This document shows, one piece after another, positions 8,494-16,579 of a stretch of DNA of 64,000 nt; within the stretch, counting starts at the first letter, position 1, and each line of letters begins with the position of its first letter. A program made the translations under genes and the position numbers. The DNA is from Paenibacillus sophorae. Its GTDB lineage: Bacteria > Bacillota > Bacilli > Paenibacillales > Paenibacillaceae. A model generated the notes under the pieces. It was not told where the DNA came from. It did no database searches and worked only from the letters and a program-made list of their open reading frames with translations. The stretch covers positions 4,712,001 to 4,776,000 of the forward strand of contig NZ_CP076607.1 of the NCBI RefSeq assembly GCF_018966525.1. Reading direction: 5' to 3'.

Positions 8494-8591
8494 CAAAAAC
8501 TTCGGCCATATAAATTTTATCAACGAAAATAGGGCGTTTGTCTCACTTTATTTACAAGAAGCCGTAAATTGCCCCCAAGCTATATGAGGCT

Positions 8592-8632
8592 GGCGGAGCG
8601 GTTCGTAAAAGGATTATCCTTTCTCCGCGCCC
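8592..8632 (-). other. Inverted repeat at the end of the sugar-permease gene
   Basis: Outer arms GGCGGAG and CTCCGCGCC enclose AAAGGAT/ATCCTTT. It overlaps the last codons and stop of the permease gene. No good U tract follows on the minus strand, so it may be a weak terminator or an RNA 3' stabiliser separating the sugar operon from the Rieske operon. Confidence 0.4.
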
Positions 8633-9447
8633 GCTGTCAATCCTTCGGTCAAGAGACGCTGCAGCAGAATGAACAGGAACGTAATCGGTACCGCAATGAG
8701 GACGCATCCGGCCGCAAAACTGGTAAAGTCCGTAGACTGCCGTGAACTGATCATATCGAATAGCCCGACAGCCAGCGTCTTCGTCTCCGGCGTCCGCAGC
8801 ACGAGCTTGGCAAAGAGGAAATCGGTGAACGAGCCGGCAAAAATACTCAGCGCCGTATACACAATCAGCGGCGTGGACAGCGGCATGACAATCCGGAAGA
8901 AAATGCTTAAGTGGCCCGCCCCGTCAATACGCGCCGCTTCCACCAGGCTTTTGGGAATCGTGTCGAAGTAGCTCTTGGCAAAGAGAAAGAACAGAGGCGC
9001 TCCCGCCGCATAGACGAGAATGACCGCTAAATGCGTGTTCAACAGGTTCAGCAGATTCAGCAGAATGAATATGGCGATCATACTCATAAATCCGGGGAAC
9101 AAGCCCAGCACCATCAATGTGCTCATCATCGTTTTCCTTCCGGTAAACCGGAAGATCGAGAACGCATAGCCGGGAAGCAGCGTCAGAACAGTGCCGATAA
9201 CTGTGGTAGTCAGGGCAATCTTCAAGGTATTGGTATACCACAGGGCAAAATCATATTTGCTAAACAGATTCGCATAGTGCTCTAACGTAAAGGCTGTCGG
9301 AAATAGCGTTTCGCTGAATAACGAGTTGCCTGTCCGGAAGGAAGACAAAACGACCCAAAGAGCGGGATATACGGAGAAGACACCGATAACAGCAAGCAGC
9401 ACATAACTGATTGACAGCCAGACCGATCCTCTTAGTTTACGGCTCAT
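8614..9447 (-). CDS. Sugar ABC transporter permease, MalG/MdxG type
   Basis: A 277-residue inner-membrane permease of the CUT1 family with about six membrane helices. The EAA loop that docks the ATPase is seen as EAARIDGAGHLSIFFRIVMP. The ATG overlaps the stop of the MalF-type gene (ATGA), so the two permease genes are translationally coupled and form one heterodimeric channel. No ATPase gene lies in the cluster; CUT1 systems of Gram-positive bacteria often share an MsmX/MalK-type ATPase encoded elsewhere. The closest impression is maltodextrin (MdxG) or galacto-oligosaccharide (GanQ) uptake. Confidence 0.88.
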   Translation of the reverse strand: MSRKLRGSVWLSISYVLLAVIGVFSVYPALWVVLSSFRTGNSLFSETLFPTAFTLEHYANLFSKYDFALWYTNTLKIALTTTVIGTVLTLLPGYAFSIFRFTGRKTMMSTLMVLGLFPGFMSMIAIFILLNLLNLLNTHLAVILVYAAGAPLFFLFAKSYFDTIPKSLVEAARIDGAGHLSIFFRIVMPLSTPLIVYTALSIFAGSFTDFLFAKLVLRTPETKTLAVGLFDMISSRQSTDFTSFAAGCVLIAVPITFLFILLQRLLTEGLTAGAEKG

Positions 9448-10790
9448 GATGAGGTGTCCTCCTTAAATGCCTTGGTCCGGCGAACATTCCAAATCGCGAA
9501 CACGGACAGAATAATAAAGATAATGATGCCAATGACGGATGCGTAGTTGTACTGTCCATAGCCCATGGAAAGCTTGTAGAGCCAAGTGATCAGAATATCG
9601 GTATCCCCGGCAAACTGCAGGTCGCTATTGATCGGATTGCCGTTCGTCAGCAGAAAAATCACATTGAAATTGTTCATATTGCCCACGAAAGACATGATAA
9701 GCAGCGGCGCCATCGAATACATAACACTAGGGAAAGTAATGAGACGGGTCTTCTGAAAGGAACTCGCGCCGTCAATATCGGCCGCTTCGTACATATCTTT
9801 CGGAATCGTTGACATAATTCCGATAATCATGAGCATGGATACCGGAAAGGCTACCCAGAAATTCGCAATCACGAGCGTGACCTTTGCCCAGGTCGGGTCG
9901 GACAGCCACGGAATTCGGTTGAAGCCCAGAAGCTCAAGGTATTGGTTAATCGGGCCGAACTGGCCGTTAAACATATTTTGCAGAATCAGCATAGAGACAA
10001 ACATCGGAATGGCGTATGGAAGAATAAACAGCGTGCGCCAGAACGATTTAAACCGAATCCGTTTTTGCTGTACGAGAAGCGCAGCCCCAAATCCGCCAAA
10101 ATAACCGGTGAGCGTCGCCAGAATCGCCCAAAGGAAGGTCCAGAGCGTAACTTTGTAAAAGGTGGTGTTCCATCCTTTCATCTGGAAGACGTCCCTGAAG
10201 GCATCAAAGCCCGTCCAACTCAGCAGATGCGCCGGAGGCATATTCTTGGCGGTGTAGTCGGTAAAGGCAATCAAAATCATGAATACGATCGGCATAATCG
10301 TAAAGAAGAAGACGCCCGCCAGCGGAAGCGCAAGGATAAGATAAGGGAAACGGTAGGACAGCACAAAGCTGACCGTCTGTCTGAAGGTATTGGGAACCCC
10401 TCCTTGTTCCCGCAATTTGCCGGTCCGGTAGGAATCCTTGATACCCAGCACGTAAATCCACAACAGAATGATTACGGCAAATATCGTCACCAGACCTTCA
10501 ATCATCAGGAACACGGAATGGTCCCCCATGACTTGCTGATAAAGCCTGCCCACTTTTTTCAGCTGTGTCTGGGTTTCGCCAAGGGTCGCAAGTCCCCATA
10601 CCGCATGAGGCAGCTGAAAAATGACTGTATACAACGTAAACGCATGGACCGCCAGCAAAATAACACCCTTCATAAACTGGCGATTATACAATTGTCCCAA
10701 TCCCATGGCCAGCACCGATAATATCGTAGCGATTGTGCTGTAAGGTTTGGCTGCCCCGGATTTGCTCTGCTTCGCTATGAGCTCCTGCAT
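9444..10790 (-). CDS. Sugar ABC transporter permease, MalF/MdxF type
   Basis: A 448-residue permease of the CUT1 family. It has an extended N-terminus with two or more extra hydrophobic segments (about residues 20-130) before the six-helix core, as in MdxF and GanP. The EAA loop reads EAADIDGASSFQKTRLITFP. ATG 10790 is preferred because GGAGG lies 10 bases upstream; a GTG one codon earlier is also possible. It partners with the MalG-type protein encoded immediately downstream and with the lipoprotein encoded 78 bases upstream, from which it is separated by a stem-loop. Confidence 0.88.
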   Translation of the reverse strand: MQELIAKQSKSGAAKPYSTIATILSVLAMGLGQLYNRQFMKGVILLAVHAFTLYTVIFQLPHAVWGLATLGETQTQLKKVGRLYQQVMGDHSVFLMIEGLVTIFAVIILLWIYVLGIKDSYRTGKLREQGGVPNTFRQTVSFVLSYRFPYLILALPLAGVFFFTIMPIVFMILIAFTDYTAKNMPPAHLLSWTGFDAFRDVFQMKGWNTTFYKVTLWTFLWAILATLTGYFGGFGAALLVQQKRIRFKSFWRTLFILPYAIPMFVSMLILQNMFNGQFGPINQYLELLGFNRIPWLSDPTWAKVTLVIANFWVAFPVSMLMIIGIMSTIPKDMYEAADIDGASSFQKTRLITFPSVMYSMAPLLIMSFVGNMNNFNVIFLLTNGNPINSDLQFAGDTDILITWLYKLSMGYGQYNYASVIGIIIFIILSVFAIWNVRRTKAFKEDTSS

Positions 10791-10816
10791 CACCCTTTAA
10801 CCTCCTTTAATAAACT

Positions 10817-10846
10817 GCGGCCACCCTTAACCAAACGGGTGACCGC
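10817..10846 (-). other. Intercistronic stem-loop between binding protein and permease genes
   Basis: GCGGCCACCC and GGGTGACCGC pair around a 10-base loop with a single mismatch. No U tract follows. Such hairpins after a binding-protein gene commonly protect the upstream message, giving more binding protein than permease; here that is inference. Confidence 0.5.
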
Positions 10847-10868
10847 CTGCCCTTTCCAACATTCAGCC

Positions 10869-12173
10869 TTATTTCTGGTTAGCGATATTGCTCTTTAATT
10901 TGTCCGCAGCCTTGTCCAGAGCAGCCTTGGGGTCCCCGCCATTCCACACTTCAGCTACAGCGGCATCCAGCGCCGGCCATACATACTGGGTTTCAAACAG
11001 GCCCGGGAATCTGTGGCTGCTTGCAATCTGCTTAAGGAAGCCTTGAGTCAATTCGTCATTACGTATGCCCTGTTCGGTTCCGGTGATATCCGCGGCAGGA
11101 AGAGCGCCGGTCAGCTCATTGTTTTTAATTTGCATTTCCTTGGTTGTAATAAAGTTCGCAAAAATTTTCGCCGCGTTCGGATATTTGGTATAAGAGCTTA
11201 CATAGTATCCGGTGCTTCCCGCAAGCGGCATCGCATTGTCTCCGCCCGGCAGCTTCGGCATTGGAAGCACGCCTACAGGAAACGGCTGCTTGCTGTGTTC
11301 GCCGATTGCCCAGCTCCCGTCCATATTAATCGCGAGCTTGCCTTGTCCCCATAGACCTTCTTTCAGATTGGTAGTGGCATCGGCCAGTTCAAGCGGAATA
11401 ATATCTTTGAGAGACTGGATAAACTTCAAGCCTTTGACGGAACCTTCGTTATTGATTCCGATGTCATTCACATTGGTTTCGTTGTCGCCGAAGATGTAAC
11501 CGCCATAACCTGTCATAAAGGCGACATCAAAAGCAGAGGTTTTCGGTTCATACAAGAAGCCATACTTATTGTTCTTCACATCATTGAATTTCTTGGAGAA
11601 GGCGATGATATCATCCCATGTCTCAAGCTTCGCATCTTTGACGAGATCTTTATTGTAGTACAGGCTGAACGTGTACACATTCCAGGGATAACCGTACAGA
11701 ATACCGTCATGGGTAGCCGCAGCGACCGTGTCCGGTTTATTAATGCTTTTCGTCTCTTCTTCAAAATAATCATTCGGCAGTATGAGGCCGGATTGGGCTG
11801 CATTCGCCACATCGGGGGTCTGAAGACCGAACACGTCGGCGCCTACGCCGGCCGGCCCGTCGGTTGACAACCGGCCAATGCTATCCCAGTAGCCTACGTC
11901 TTCAACCGTGACTTTAATGTTATACTTTTGCTCAAATTCCTTAATTGCATAGTCTGTAAAAGGCTTCAGGTCGGTGGTGAATGTCCAGAATCTTAATTCC
12001 GCCCCTGGTTCCGGCTTCAGCTCATCGTTCGCGGCAGGCTCAGCGGTATTTGCAGGAGTGCCTTCCGCATTACTGGCCGGATTGGCCGAATTCGTGCCCG
12101 CATTGCCGCCGCAAGCAGCCAGAGTGAACATCATTAATGTAGAAAGCAATACAGCGCCCAGCTTCTTTTTCAT
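10869..12173 (-). CDS. Sugar-binding lipoprotein, MalE/MdxE type
   Basis: A 434-residue extracellular solute-binding protein. It starts with a lipoprotein signal (MKKKLGAVLLSTLMM...LAACG, lipobox LAAC), followed by a low-complexity Asn/Ala/Thr linker of about 30 residues and the two-lobe family-1 binding fold. The motif LAGSTGYYVSSYTKYPNAAK and the segment FMTGYGGYIFG are typical of maltose/maltodextrin-type proteins. It delivers oligosaccharide to the MalF/MalG-type permeases encoded downstream. The linked LacI regulator gene upstream suggests sugar-responsive control. Maltodextrin is the best guess; galactan oligosaccharides remain possible. Confidence 0.88.
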   Translation of the reverse strand: MKKKLGAVLLSTLMMFTLAACGGNAGTNSANPASNAEGTPANTAEPAANDELKPEPGAELRFWTFTTDLKPFTDYAIKEFEQKYNIKVTVEDVGYWDSIGRLSTDGPAGVGADVFGLQTPDVANAAQSGLILPNDYFEEETKSINKPDTVAAATHDGILYGYPWNVYTFSLYYNKDLVKDAKLETWDDIIAFSKKFNDVKNNKYGFLYEPKTSAFDVAFMTGYGGYIFGDNETNVNDIGINNEGSVKGLKFIQSLKDIIPLELADATTNLKEGLWGQGKLAINMDGSWAIGEHSKQPFPVGVLPMPKLPGGDNAMPLAGSTGYYVSSYTKYPNAAKIFANFITTKEMQIKNNELTGALPAADITGTEQGIRNDELTQGFLKQIASSHRFPGLFETQYVWPALDAAVAEVWNGGDPKAALDKAADKLKSNIANQK

Positions 12174-12280
12174 GGATAATCTACCCCTCTGTATAAAATA
12201 ATCAGTCGTTTTAAAAACCTGCGATGCTATGAAGCGTGTGTGTACGTACCCTTTCCAGAACCAGTTATTCTAACTCAGCT

Positions 12281-13291
12281 TCAGCCATTCACTGCCATGC
12301 AACTCCCCCTTACGATAATTTCATGGGAAAGAATCCTCGTCTCCTTTACATAATCTTCCTTTTGCTTGATTTGATTAAGGAGCATTTCTGCCGCCTGAAC
12401 GCTGAGCTCTTGAATCGGCTGCCGGATCGTCGTAATACCGGGACGGTAAGCTTTCGCCAAGCCGATATCATCGAAGCCCATGATGGAAATATCCCCAGGC
12501 ACGCTGAGACCGCCCTCTTCCGCCGCCTTAATCGCGCCGACAGCAACCATATCGCTCACACAGCAAACAGCTGTGGGCTTGTCCGCTCTTTGGAATAGCT
12601 CCATACCGTTCGCATAGCCGTGCTCGATGTCATAATCATTTGCAAACATCAGCGATTCTTCGTACTTGACCCCGTATTCGGCCAGTGCCTGCTTGTAACC
12701 GGACAACCTCTCCATCGCTTGACGATAGATAAGAGGGCCGCCAAAAAAAGCGATTCTTCGATGACCGTTCTCAAGCAAATACCTTGTCGCATCATACATT
12801 GCCTGATAATTATCAATATTGACGGACGAGAACTGCTTGGTCGGGTCGGTATGCCCGGCAAACACAGCGGGAATTTCCACCTGCTCAAAAAACTCAATCT
12901 GATGCGGCTTGGGATGTGAGGTCATCAGCACTATGCCATCCACGTACTTGTCTTTCAAGAGCCTCAAATAATCCTTCTCAACATCATCATCGCATCTTGT
13001 ATTGCAGAGCAGCGTTGTGTAGTTGTGCTTGAAGAACTCCTCTTCTATGATGTTGACAAATTTTGAAAGAAATACACTGTCAATGCTTGGAACAACCACA
13101 CCGATAAGCTTGCTTTCCTTCATAGCGAGACTGCGCGCAACCGAATTGGGATTGAAATTAAGCTCTTCCACAACCCTCAGGACTTTCTCCCGTACCGCTT
13201 TGCTGACTGGTTTGCTCTGATTGAGAACCCGTGATACGGTGGCCGGTGACACATTAGCTCTCATGGCTACATCTCTTATCGTGATATTCAT
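12281..13291 (-). CDS. LacI-family transcriptional regulator
   Basis: A 336-residue repressor. The N-terminal helix-turn-helix is ITIRDVAMRANVSPATVSRV, followed by the hinge helix NSVARSLAMKES and a periplasmic-binding-protein-like effector domain with SISIMGFDDIGLAKAY-type motifs near the C-terminus (DISIMGFDDI). ATG 13291 follows GGAGG by 5 bases; the open frame extends upstream through the operator region and is not used. It is encoded on the same strand directly upstream of the sugar-transporter operon (107-base gap) and very likely controls it. Palindromes of the LacI/GalR type lie upstream of its own start, suggesting autoregulation. Confidence 0.92.
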   Translation of the reverse strand: MNITIRDVAMRANVSPATVSRVLNQSKPVSKAVREKVLRVVEELNFNPNSVARSLAMKESKLIGVVVPSIDSVFLSKFVNIIEEEFFKHNYTTLLCNTRCDDDVEKDYLRLLKDKYVDGIVLMTSHPKPHQIEFFEQVEIPAVFAGHTDPTKQFSSVNIDNYQAMYDATRYLLENGHRRIAFFGGPLIYRQAMERLSGYKQALAEYGVKYEESLMFANDYDIEHGYANGMELFQRADKPTAVCCVSDMVAVGAIKAAEEGGLSVPGDISIMGFDDIGLAKAYRPGITTIRQPIQELSVQAAEMLLNQIKQKEDYVKETRILSHEIIVRGSCMAVNG

Positions 13292-13356
13292 GACTTCCTC
13301 CAACCCTCCGCAGCAGAGAAACGGCCAGCCGAATAGTGACGAACTTCCCACATTCA

Positions 13357-13370
13357 GGAAACCGGTTTCC
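13357..13370. promoter_or_regulatory. LacI-type operator O1
   Basis: GGAAACCGGTTTCC is a perfect 14-bp palindrome with the central CG of LacI/GalR-family operators, 66 bases upstream of the regulator's start codon. It is the likely autoregulatory site. Confidence 0.7.
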
Positions 13371-13405
13371 CGATACCTTGAAAAAAACAAGCTGCTGGCA
13401 CCTTC

Positions 13406-13419
13406 GGGAAATCGATTTC
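13406..13419. promoter_or_regulatory. LacI-type operator O2
   Basis: GGAAATCGATTTCC is a second perfect 14-bp palindrome, 49 bases (centre to centre) from O1. It has the same GAAA-N-CG-N-TTTC pattern. Two sites about five helical turns apart could allow cooperative binding or a small loop. Confidence 0.7.
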
Positions 13420-13600
13420 CTGTGCATACATTGACACTTAAATCGATAAATAGTGTGATAAATATCACTTCGTTTGTGTAAGCAAAATGTACATGAAGCC
13501 GAGAAATAGGTCAACTAACATTACATTTAATTGTTTAATTCGACAATTTTCGTCGATTTCATTATGCAACGCGCACTATTTTTGTAGCTATTGTTGAAAT

Positions 13601-13612
13601 GAAATCGGTTTC
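13601..13612. promoter_or_regulatory. Possible LacI-type operator O3
   Basis: GAAATCGGTTTC matches the O1/O2 pattern with one off-symmetry base. It lies about 195 bases upstream of O2. Weaker support than the perfect palindromes; a CcpA cre-like role is also possible. Confidence 0.4.
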
Positions 13613-13652
13613 TCTAAATATTTCGGTGTTATGTACATGTCATATTTATAAG

Positions 13653-13683
13653 CAAAAAAAAAGAAACGGATCGCCTCCGTTTC
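13653..13683 (-). terminator. Intrinsic terminator after the DUF2007/DinB unit
   Basis: GAAACGGA and TCCGTTTC form an 8-bp stem with a 5-base loop, followed on the minus strand by a run of nine T. It ends transcription of the minus-strand genes at 13.8-14.6 kb. Confidence 0.85.
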
Positions 13684-13765
13684 CAATGCCTCCATAGGGA
13701 CTACTCCAGCTTTCACCGAATCCAGACATTCAGACGGTCATAATGTGTGATCATCTCGGCCTTGC

Positions 13766-14020
13766 CTAACGCAGCACCTTGAGCGCACGGGCCTCATCCT
13801 CTTCAGCCACAAAAATCTCATATTGGACGGGTATTTTGCCTCCAATATTCGCCCGTTGATCCGCCGCGCCAGTTGATCCGGAGATTCGCGTACGGTGACG
13901 GATTCCCTCAGCGGCAAGGATGCTTTTGGCTCTGATATAAATGATCTGATCAAAAGTATTACACACCAGCATCCGCTCACTTTCTACAAACAGCCTCAGT
14001 ATTCCTTTGAAGAAGCCCAT
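13766..14020 (-). CDS. DUF2007-like putative signal-transducing protein
   Basis: An 84-residue soluble protein. The last third, VQYEIFVAEEDEARALKVL, matches the strand-helix end of DUF2007, a small alpha/beta fold related to PII-like and ACT-like folds. ATG 14020 follows GGGGGAG at good spacing. It lies 23 bases after the DinB-family gene on the same strand, so both are probably one transcript. Biochemical role unknown; the family is often found beside membrane or stress genes. Confidence 0.6.
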   Translation of the reverse strand: MGFFKGILRLFVESERMLVCNTFDQIIYIRAKSILAAEGIRHRTRISGSTGAADQRANIGGKIPVQYEIFVAEEDEARALKVLR

Positions 14021-14043
14021 TTCGTTCTCCCCCTAGGCTTTGA

Positions 14044-14562
14044 TTAATACAAATAGCGTTCCTTGATGATATTCAGATGATGAAGCTCATGACCGATCAA
14101 CAAGCAGGCCTGCGCCCTTGCCGTAATACGATGGCCATTCGAGGAGCCTTTACGGGTCCACGCTTCTTCCGGAATGGCTGCAAGCAAAGCCAGCGTCGAT
14201 TGGCGCGAGGCTTTAAATTGCCCGATCAACTCCTCCAGCGAATAGGAATCGAACCCGGCTGCATTCACGAAATCATTCTCATCATACCCGGGAAGCGATG
14301 TCTGATCTCCCCTTGATATCCGCAGCACGCGATAGGAGAAAATCCGGTCACTGTCGGTCAAATGACCGAGCAGCTGCTTGAGGCTCCATTTTTCCGGGGC
14401 ATACCGGTAATTCCCCTGCTCCTCGGTCAATCCTTCAAACAAGGCAAACGCAGCCTTCGATTGTTCCAGCAGCACATCGGCAAGCTCTCCCTTTTCCGGC
14501 ACCAATTTGAGGTACTTTTCGTTACTTTCGGCATATTCGCCTCTTAACGGACGCTGATTCAT
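14044..14562 (-). CDS. DinB-family protein
   Basis: A 172-residue protein with the four-helix DinB/YfiT fold. His residues that could hold a metal are seen in LLGHLTDSDRIF (about residue 68) and in the C-terminal IGHELHHLNIIKERY. DinB proteins are metal-binding, thiol-related or damage-inducible proteins; bacillithiol transferases belong to the same fold, but a specific role cannot be assigned. It is transcribed toward the DUF2007 gene and divergently from the agr-like locus. Confidence 0.85.
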   Translation of the reverse strand: MNQRPLRGEYAESNEKYLKLVPEKGELADVLLEQSKAAFALFEGLTEEQGNYRYAPEKWSLKQLLGHLTDSDRIFSYRVLRISRGDQTSLPGYDENDFVNAAGFDSYSLEELIGQFKASRQSTLALLAAIPEEAWTRKGSSNGHRITARAQACLLIGHELHHLNIIKERYLY

Positions 14563-14623
14563 AACATATCTCCTCTCGAATTTAAAATAAAAAGAAATAT
14601 TTGGTGAAAAGTGTAATTATCTG

Positions 14624-14652
14624 TTGTTGAATTGTATATTATTCGCTATACT
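14624..14652 (+). promoter_or_regulatory. Probable promoter of the agr-like locus
   Basis: TTGTTG, a 17-base spacer and TATACT lie 52 bases upstream of the first gene of the locus. The -10 is good and the -35 weak, as expected for a promoter that needs an activator such as the LytTR protein encoded last in the locus. No clear LytTR direct repeat was identified. Confidence 0.5.
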
Positions 14653-14703
14653 AATTTCAAGAATTAGGAAAATGGATATAATGATATCCTAGGAGTGTAT
14701 GAA

Positions 14704-15354
14704 GTGGTTGAATTCGGACTATATATGCTTTTGTCTGTCATAGAGACTTTTGCCCTGTTTTTCTTGGCTTTTAAAGTGTTTAAAATTGATTTATTCATTA
14801 AAGAAATGATTTTTGCAGCTTCAATCATGAGTTTTTTCTCGTTTATTATTCGAAAAGATTACCAATTACCCCAAGTAGATATCGTTCTCCAGTATACACT
14901 AATTTTTTTCTTTTTCTGGTTTTTATTTCGTATACACGTCTTTTATGCAGCAATTATGACTGGAATGGCGTATCAAGGATACTCTTTTTTTCAAACTGTT
15001 TACTACTTTTTATTTGAGAGATTAGGGATTATGTCAATTCATCTCACTTTTCTTTCTGAATTCCCTACATATTTATTACAAATTTCAACTGCTTCTACTG
15101 CAATTCTCGTAGGCGTTATCATTGAAAATAGGAGAAAAGGTTTTGACTTTATTCCTGATAAACCAGCAGGAAAAATTAAAGTAAGTCTACGTGAAAAGAT
15201 TTTGTTCGCCTTAAACTTGCCATCATTTATTATAGTCGTCTTCACATTATTTTTGACACAGCAACTTATGAGTTTTTACTTATTGCTTCCATTTTGCTAT
15301 GCCTCTATTCTATACGGCTATCTTTATTTATCATACAAGAGAGATCGGGGATAA
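14704..15354 (+). CDS. Kinase-less AgrC-like membrane sensor
   Basis: A 216-residue polytopic membrane protein with about six hydrophobic segments, then it stops at SYKRDRG. The layout (short N-terminus, five to six helices, location directly before agrB) resembles the sensor half of AgrC-type histidine kinases. No dimerisation helix with phospho-His and no ATPase domain follow. GTG 14704 is chosen because AGGAG lies 8 bases upstream; GTG 14695 would overlap that site. The gene is much more AT-rich than its neighbours. I infer a peptide receptor or transport role from context; an unrelated membrane protein cannot be excluded. Confidence 0.6.
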   Translation: MVEFGLYMLLSVIETFALFFLAFKVFKIDLFIKEMIFAASIMSFFSFIIRKDYQLPQVDIVLQYTLIFFFFWFLFRIHVFYAAIMTGMAYQGYSFFQTVYYFLFERLGIMSIHLTFLSEFPTYLLQISTASTAILVGVIIENRRKGFDFIPDKPAGKIKVSLREKILFALNLPSFIIVVFTLFLTQQLMSFYLLLPFCYASILYGYLYLSYKRDRG

Positions 15355-15356
15355 CA

Positions 15357-15872
15357 TTGGAAATATTATCTTATAAAATTGCAAAAGCAATTAAGAAAGC
15401 AAATCCTCTTGAGACACAATCTATTGAAATAATGCAATATTCTCTAAGCATTATTATTAATACACTGTTTATATTTTTATCATCCGCAATATTAAGTTTA
15501 TTTTTTGGAACTTTACTTCAGACTATCACTGTTTTTTTCAGTCTGTCTTTACTGCGTCTGTGCTCAGGTGGTGTACATTTTAAAACATCTCGAGCCTGTA
15601 ACCTATTCTCAATTTTTTTATGCGTCTCAATTCCAATTTTATCAAACTACTTAACAGAGATAATTTGGATCTGTAATCTTACAAGCTTAGTTATAATGAT
15701 TCTTTTCGCCCCTAATCCAGATGTTAATAGCCAAATCCCAAAACGCCTTTATCCCTATTTAAAAATAGCATCTGTAATTTTGGTATTATTTAGTTTGTGT
15801 AACAATTCGCCTGTAATTGGACTGGCTTTTTTTATCCAGTCCTTAACAGTTATACCACTGAGAAGGAGGTGA
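15357..15872 (+). CDS. AgrB-family autoinducer peptide-processing protease
   Basis: A 171-residue membrane endopeptidase that cuts and cyclises an AgrD-type propeptide. The catalytic pair is visible in GGVHFKTSRAC: His and Cys seven residues apart, exactly as His77 and Cys84 in staphylococcal AgrB. Several membrane segments follow. TTG 15357 after GGGG is the best start, because the upstream extension lies inside the preceding gene. The stop is 5 bases before the agrD-like start, and a GGAGG site for that gene overlaps the agrB end, so translation is coupled. Confidence 0.88.
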   Translation: MEILSYKIAKAIKKANPLETQSIEIMQYSLSIIINTLFIFLSSAILSLFFGTLLQTITVFFSLSLLRLCSGGVHFKTSRACNLFSIFLCVSIPILSNYLTEIIWICNLTSLVIMILFAPNPDVNSQIPKRLYPYLKIASVILVLFSLCNNSPVIGLAFFIQSLTVIPLRRR

Positions 15873-15877
15873 AAGAA

Positions 15878-15997
15878 ATGAAGAAAACCATAGCTAAACA
15901 CTCTTCTTCAGTATTAGCTCGCTCGGCGAGAGTTTTCGCAGCTGTATTGAAGCCTTTGTACCACAGCCCGGAAATCCCGCAAGAACTGCGCAAGTAA
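15878..15997 (+). CDS. AgrD-like cyclic-peptide precursor lacking cysteine
   Basis: A 39-residue peptide directly after agrB, with GGAGG 9 bases before its ATG. It has the three AgrD parts: a basic amphipathic leader (MKKTIAKHSSSVLARSARVF), a short core (AAVLKPLYHS) and the conserved acidic/proline tail PEIPQELRK, comparable to the EVPKEL tail of staphylococcal AgrD. It contains no Cys at all. The only nucleophile close to the tail is the Ser right before it, so a serine lactone, a linear peptide or an inactive precursor are the options. It is too short for routine gene calls. Confidence 0.75.
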   Translation: MKKTIAKHSSSVLARSARVFAAVLKPLYHSPEIPQELRK

Positions 15998-16018
15998 TCG
16001 ATTAAGGATGGGGAAAAC

Positions 16019-16348
16019 ATGCGTGTTCTACTAAAAGACGGTTCCTCCCTGGAAGTCAGAGAGGAAGAAATATTGTACTTCTCCAACTACAAGAATACAA
16101 TATTCGTCCATACGAAAGAAGGCGAGTTTGTTCTCCCCACAACTTTGTCTGACCTGTTTGCCGCTTATGGAAGTCGGGGATTTGAGCGTCTTGACCGCAG
16201 CAATGTCGTCAATATGAATAATATTAACGACTACGATGCTAGTCGCAAAGTTGTGCTCTTCCAATCGGGAGAACAATTCGCAACAGTTTCGGAGGCAAAC
16301 GAAAGACGCATCCAAAGGTTCCTGGCAGCGGTAGACAAAAACCCGTAA
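16019..16348 (+). CDS. Stand-alone LytTR DNA-binding protein
   Basis: A 109-residue protein made almost entirely of a LytTR domain: EEEILYFSNYKNTIFVHTK, then FERLDRSNVVNMNNINDYD and a C-terminal strand/helix. There is no receiver domain, so it cannot be switched by phosphorylation in the AgrA manner. It is the last gene of the agr-like locus, 21 bases after the peptide gene, and is followed by a strong terminator. It probably binds its own locus or nearby genes; how the signal reaches it is unknown. Confidence 0.85.
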   Translation: MRVLLKDGSSLEVREEEILYFSNYKNTIFVHTKEGEFVLPTTLSDLFAAYGSRGFERLDRSNVVNMNNINDYDASRKVVLFQSGEQFATVSEANERRIQRFLAAVDKNP

Positions 16349-16370
16349 GAATAACCGCTTCACCCAATTA

Positions 16371-16418
16371 AAAAGCAGCGCGATAAATTGCTGGTCAATT
16401 TATCGCGCTGCTTTTTTA
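16371..16418 (+). terminator. Strong intrinsic terminator after the agr-like locus
   Basis: A perfect 20-bp stem (beginning AAAAGCAGCGCGATAAATTG) with a 5-base loop, then a run of T. It works for the plus strand, and the flanking A run would allow minus-strand use too. Confidence 0.9.
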
Positions 16419-16579
16419 GATATATAGCTGTTTTACGAAGAATAATTATTATGCCATATTATCCATCATTTGTAAAGATAAATTGAGAGGGGGAATCAGG
16501 GGAGACAAGGAGAGGGATAGATGGTACCATTTGGAAAGGATGTATTTTCAAGATACTAATTAACTGATGGAGGAATCTA

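Larger units (their letters stand above)
13292..13765. other. 474-base gap upstream of the LacI-family gene
   Basis: This stretch holds two perfect 14-bp palindromes, a third similar site, and a terminator for the DUF2007/DinB unit. The rest is AT-rich. Open frames here are short and lack ribosome sites, so I see no further gene. Confidence 0.6.

Noticed and set aside
8223..8613. Leader of the Rieske operon tested by eye for T-box, SAM, cobalamin, FMN and TPP elements
   Set aside because: None of their conserved boxes was present in the right order; only the purine-type core fits.
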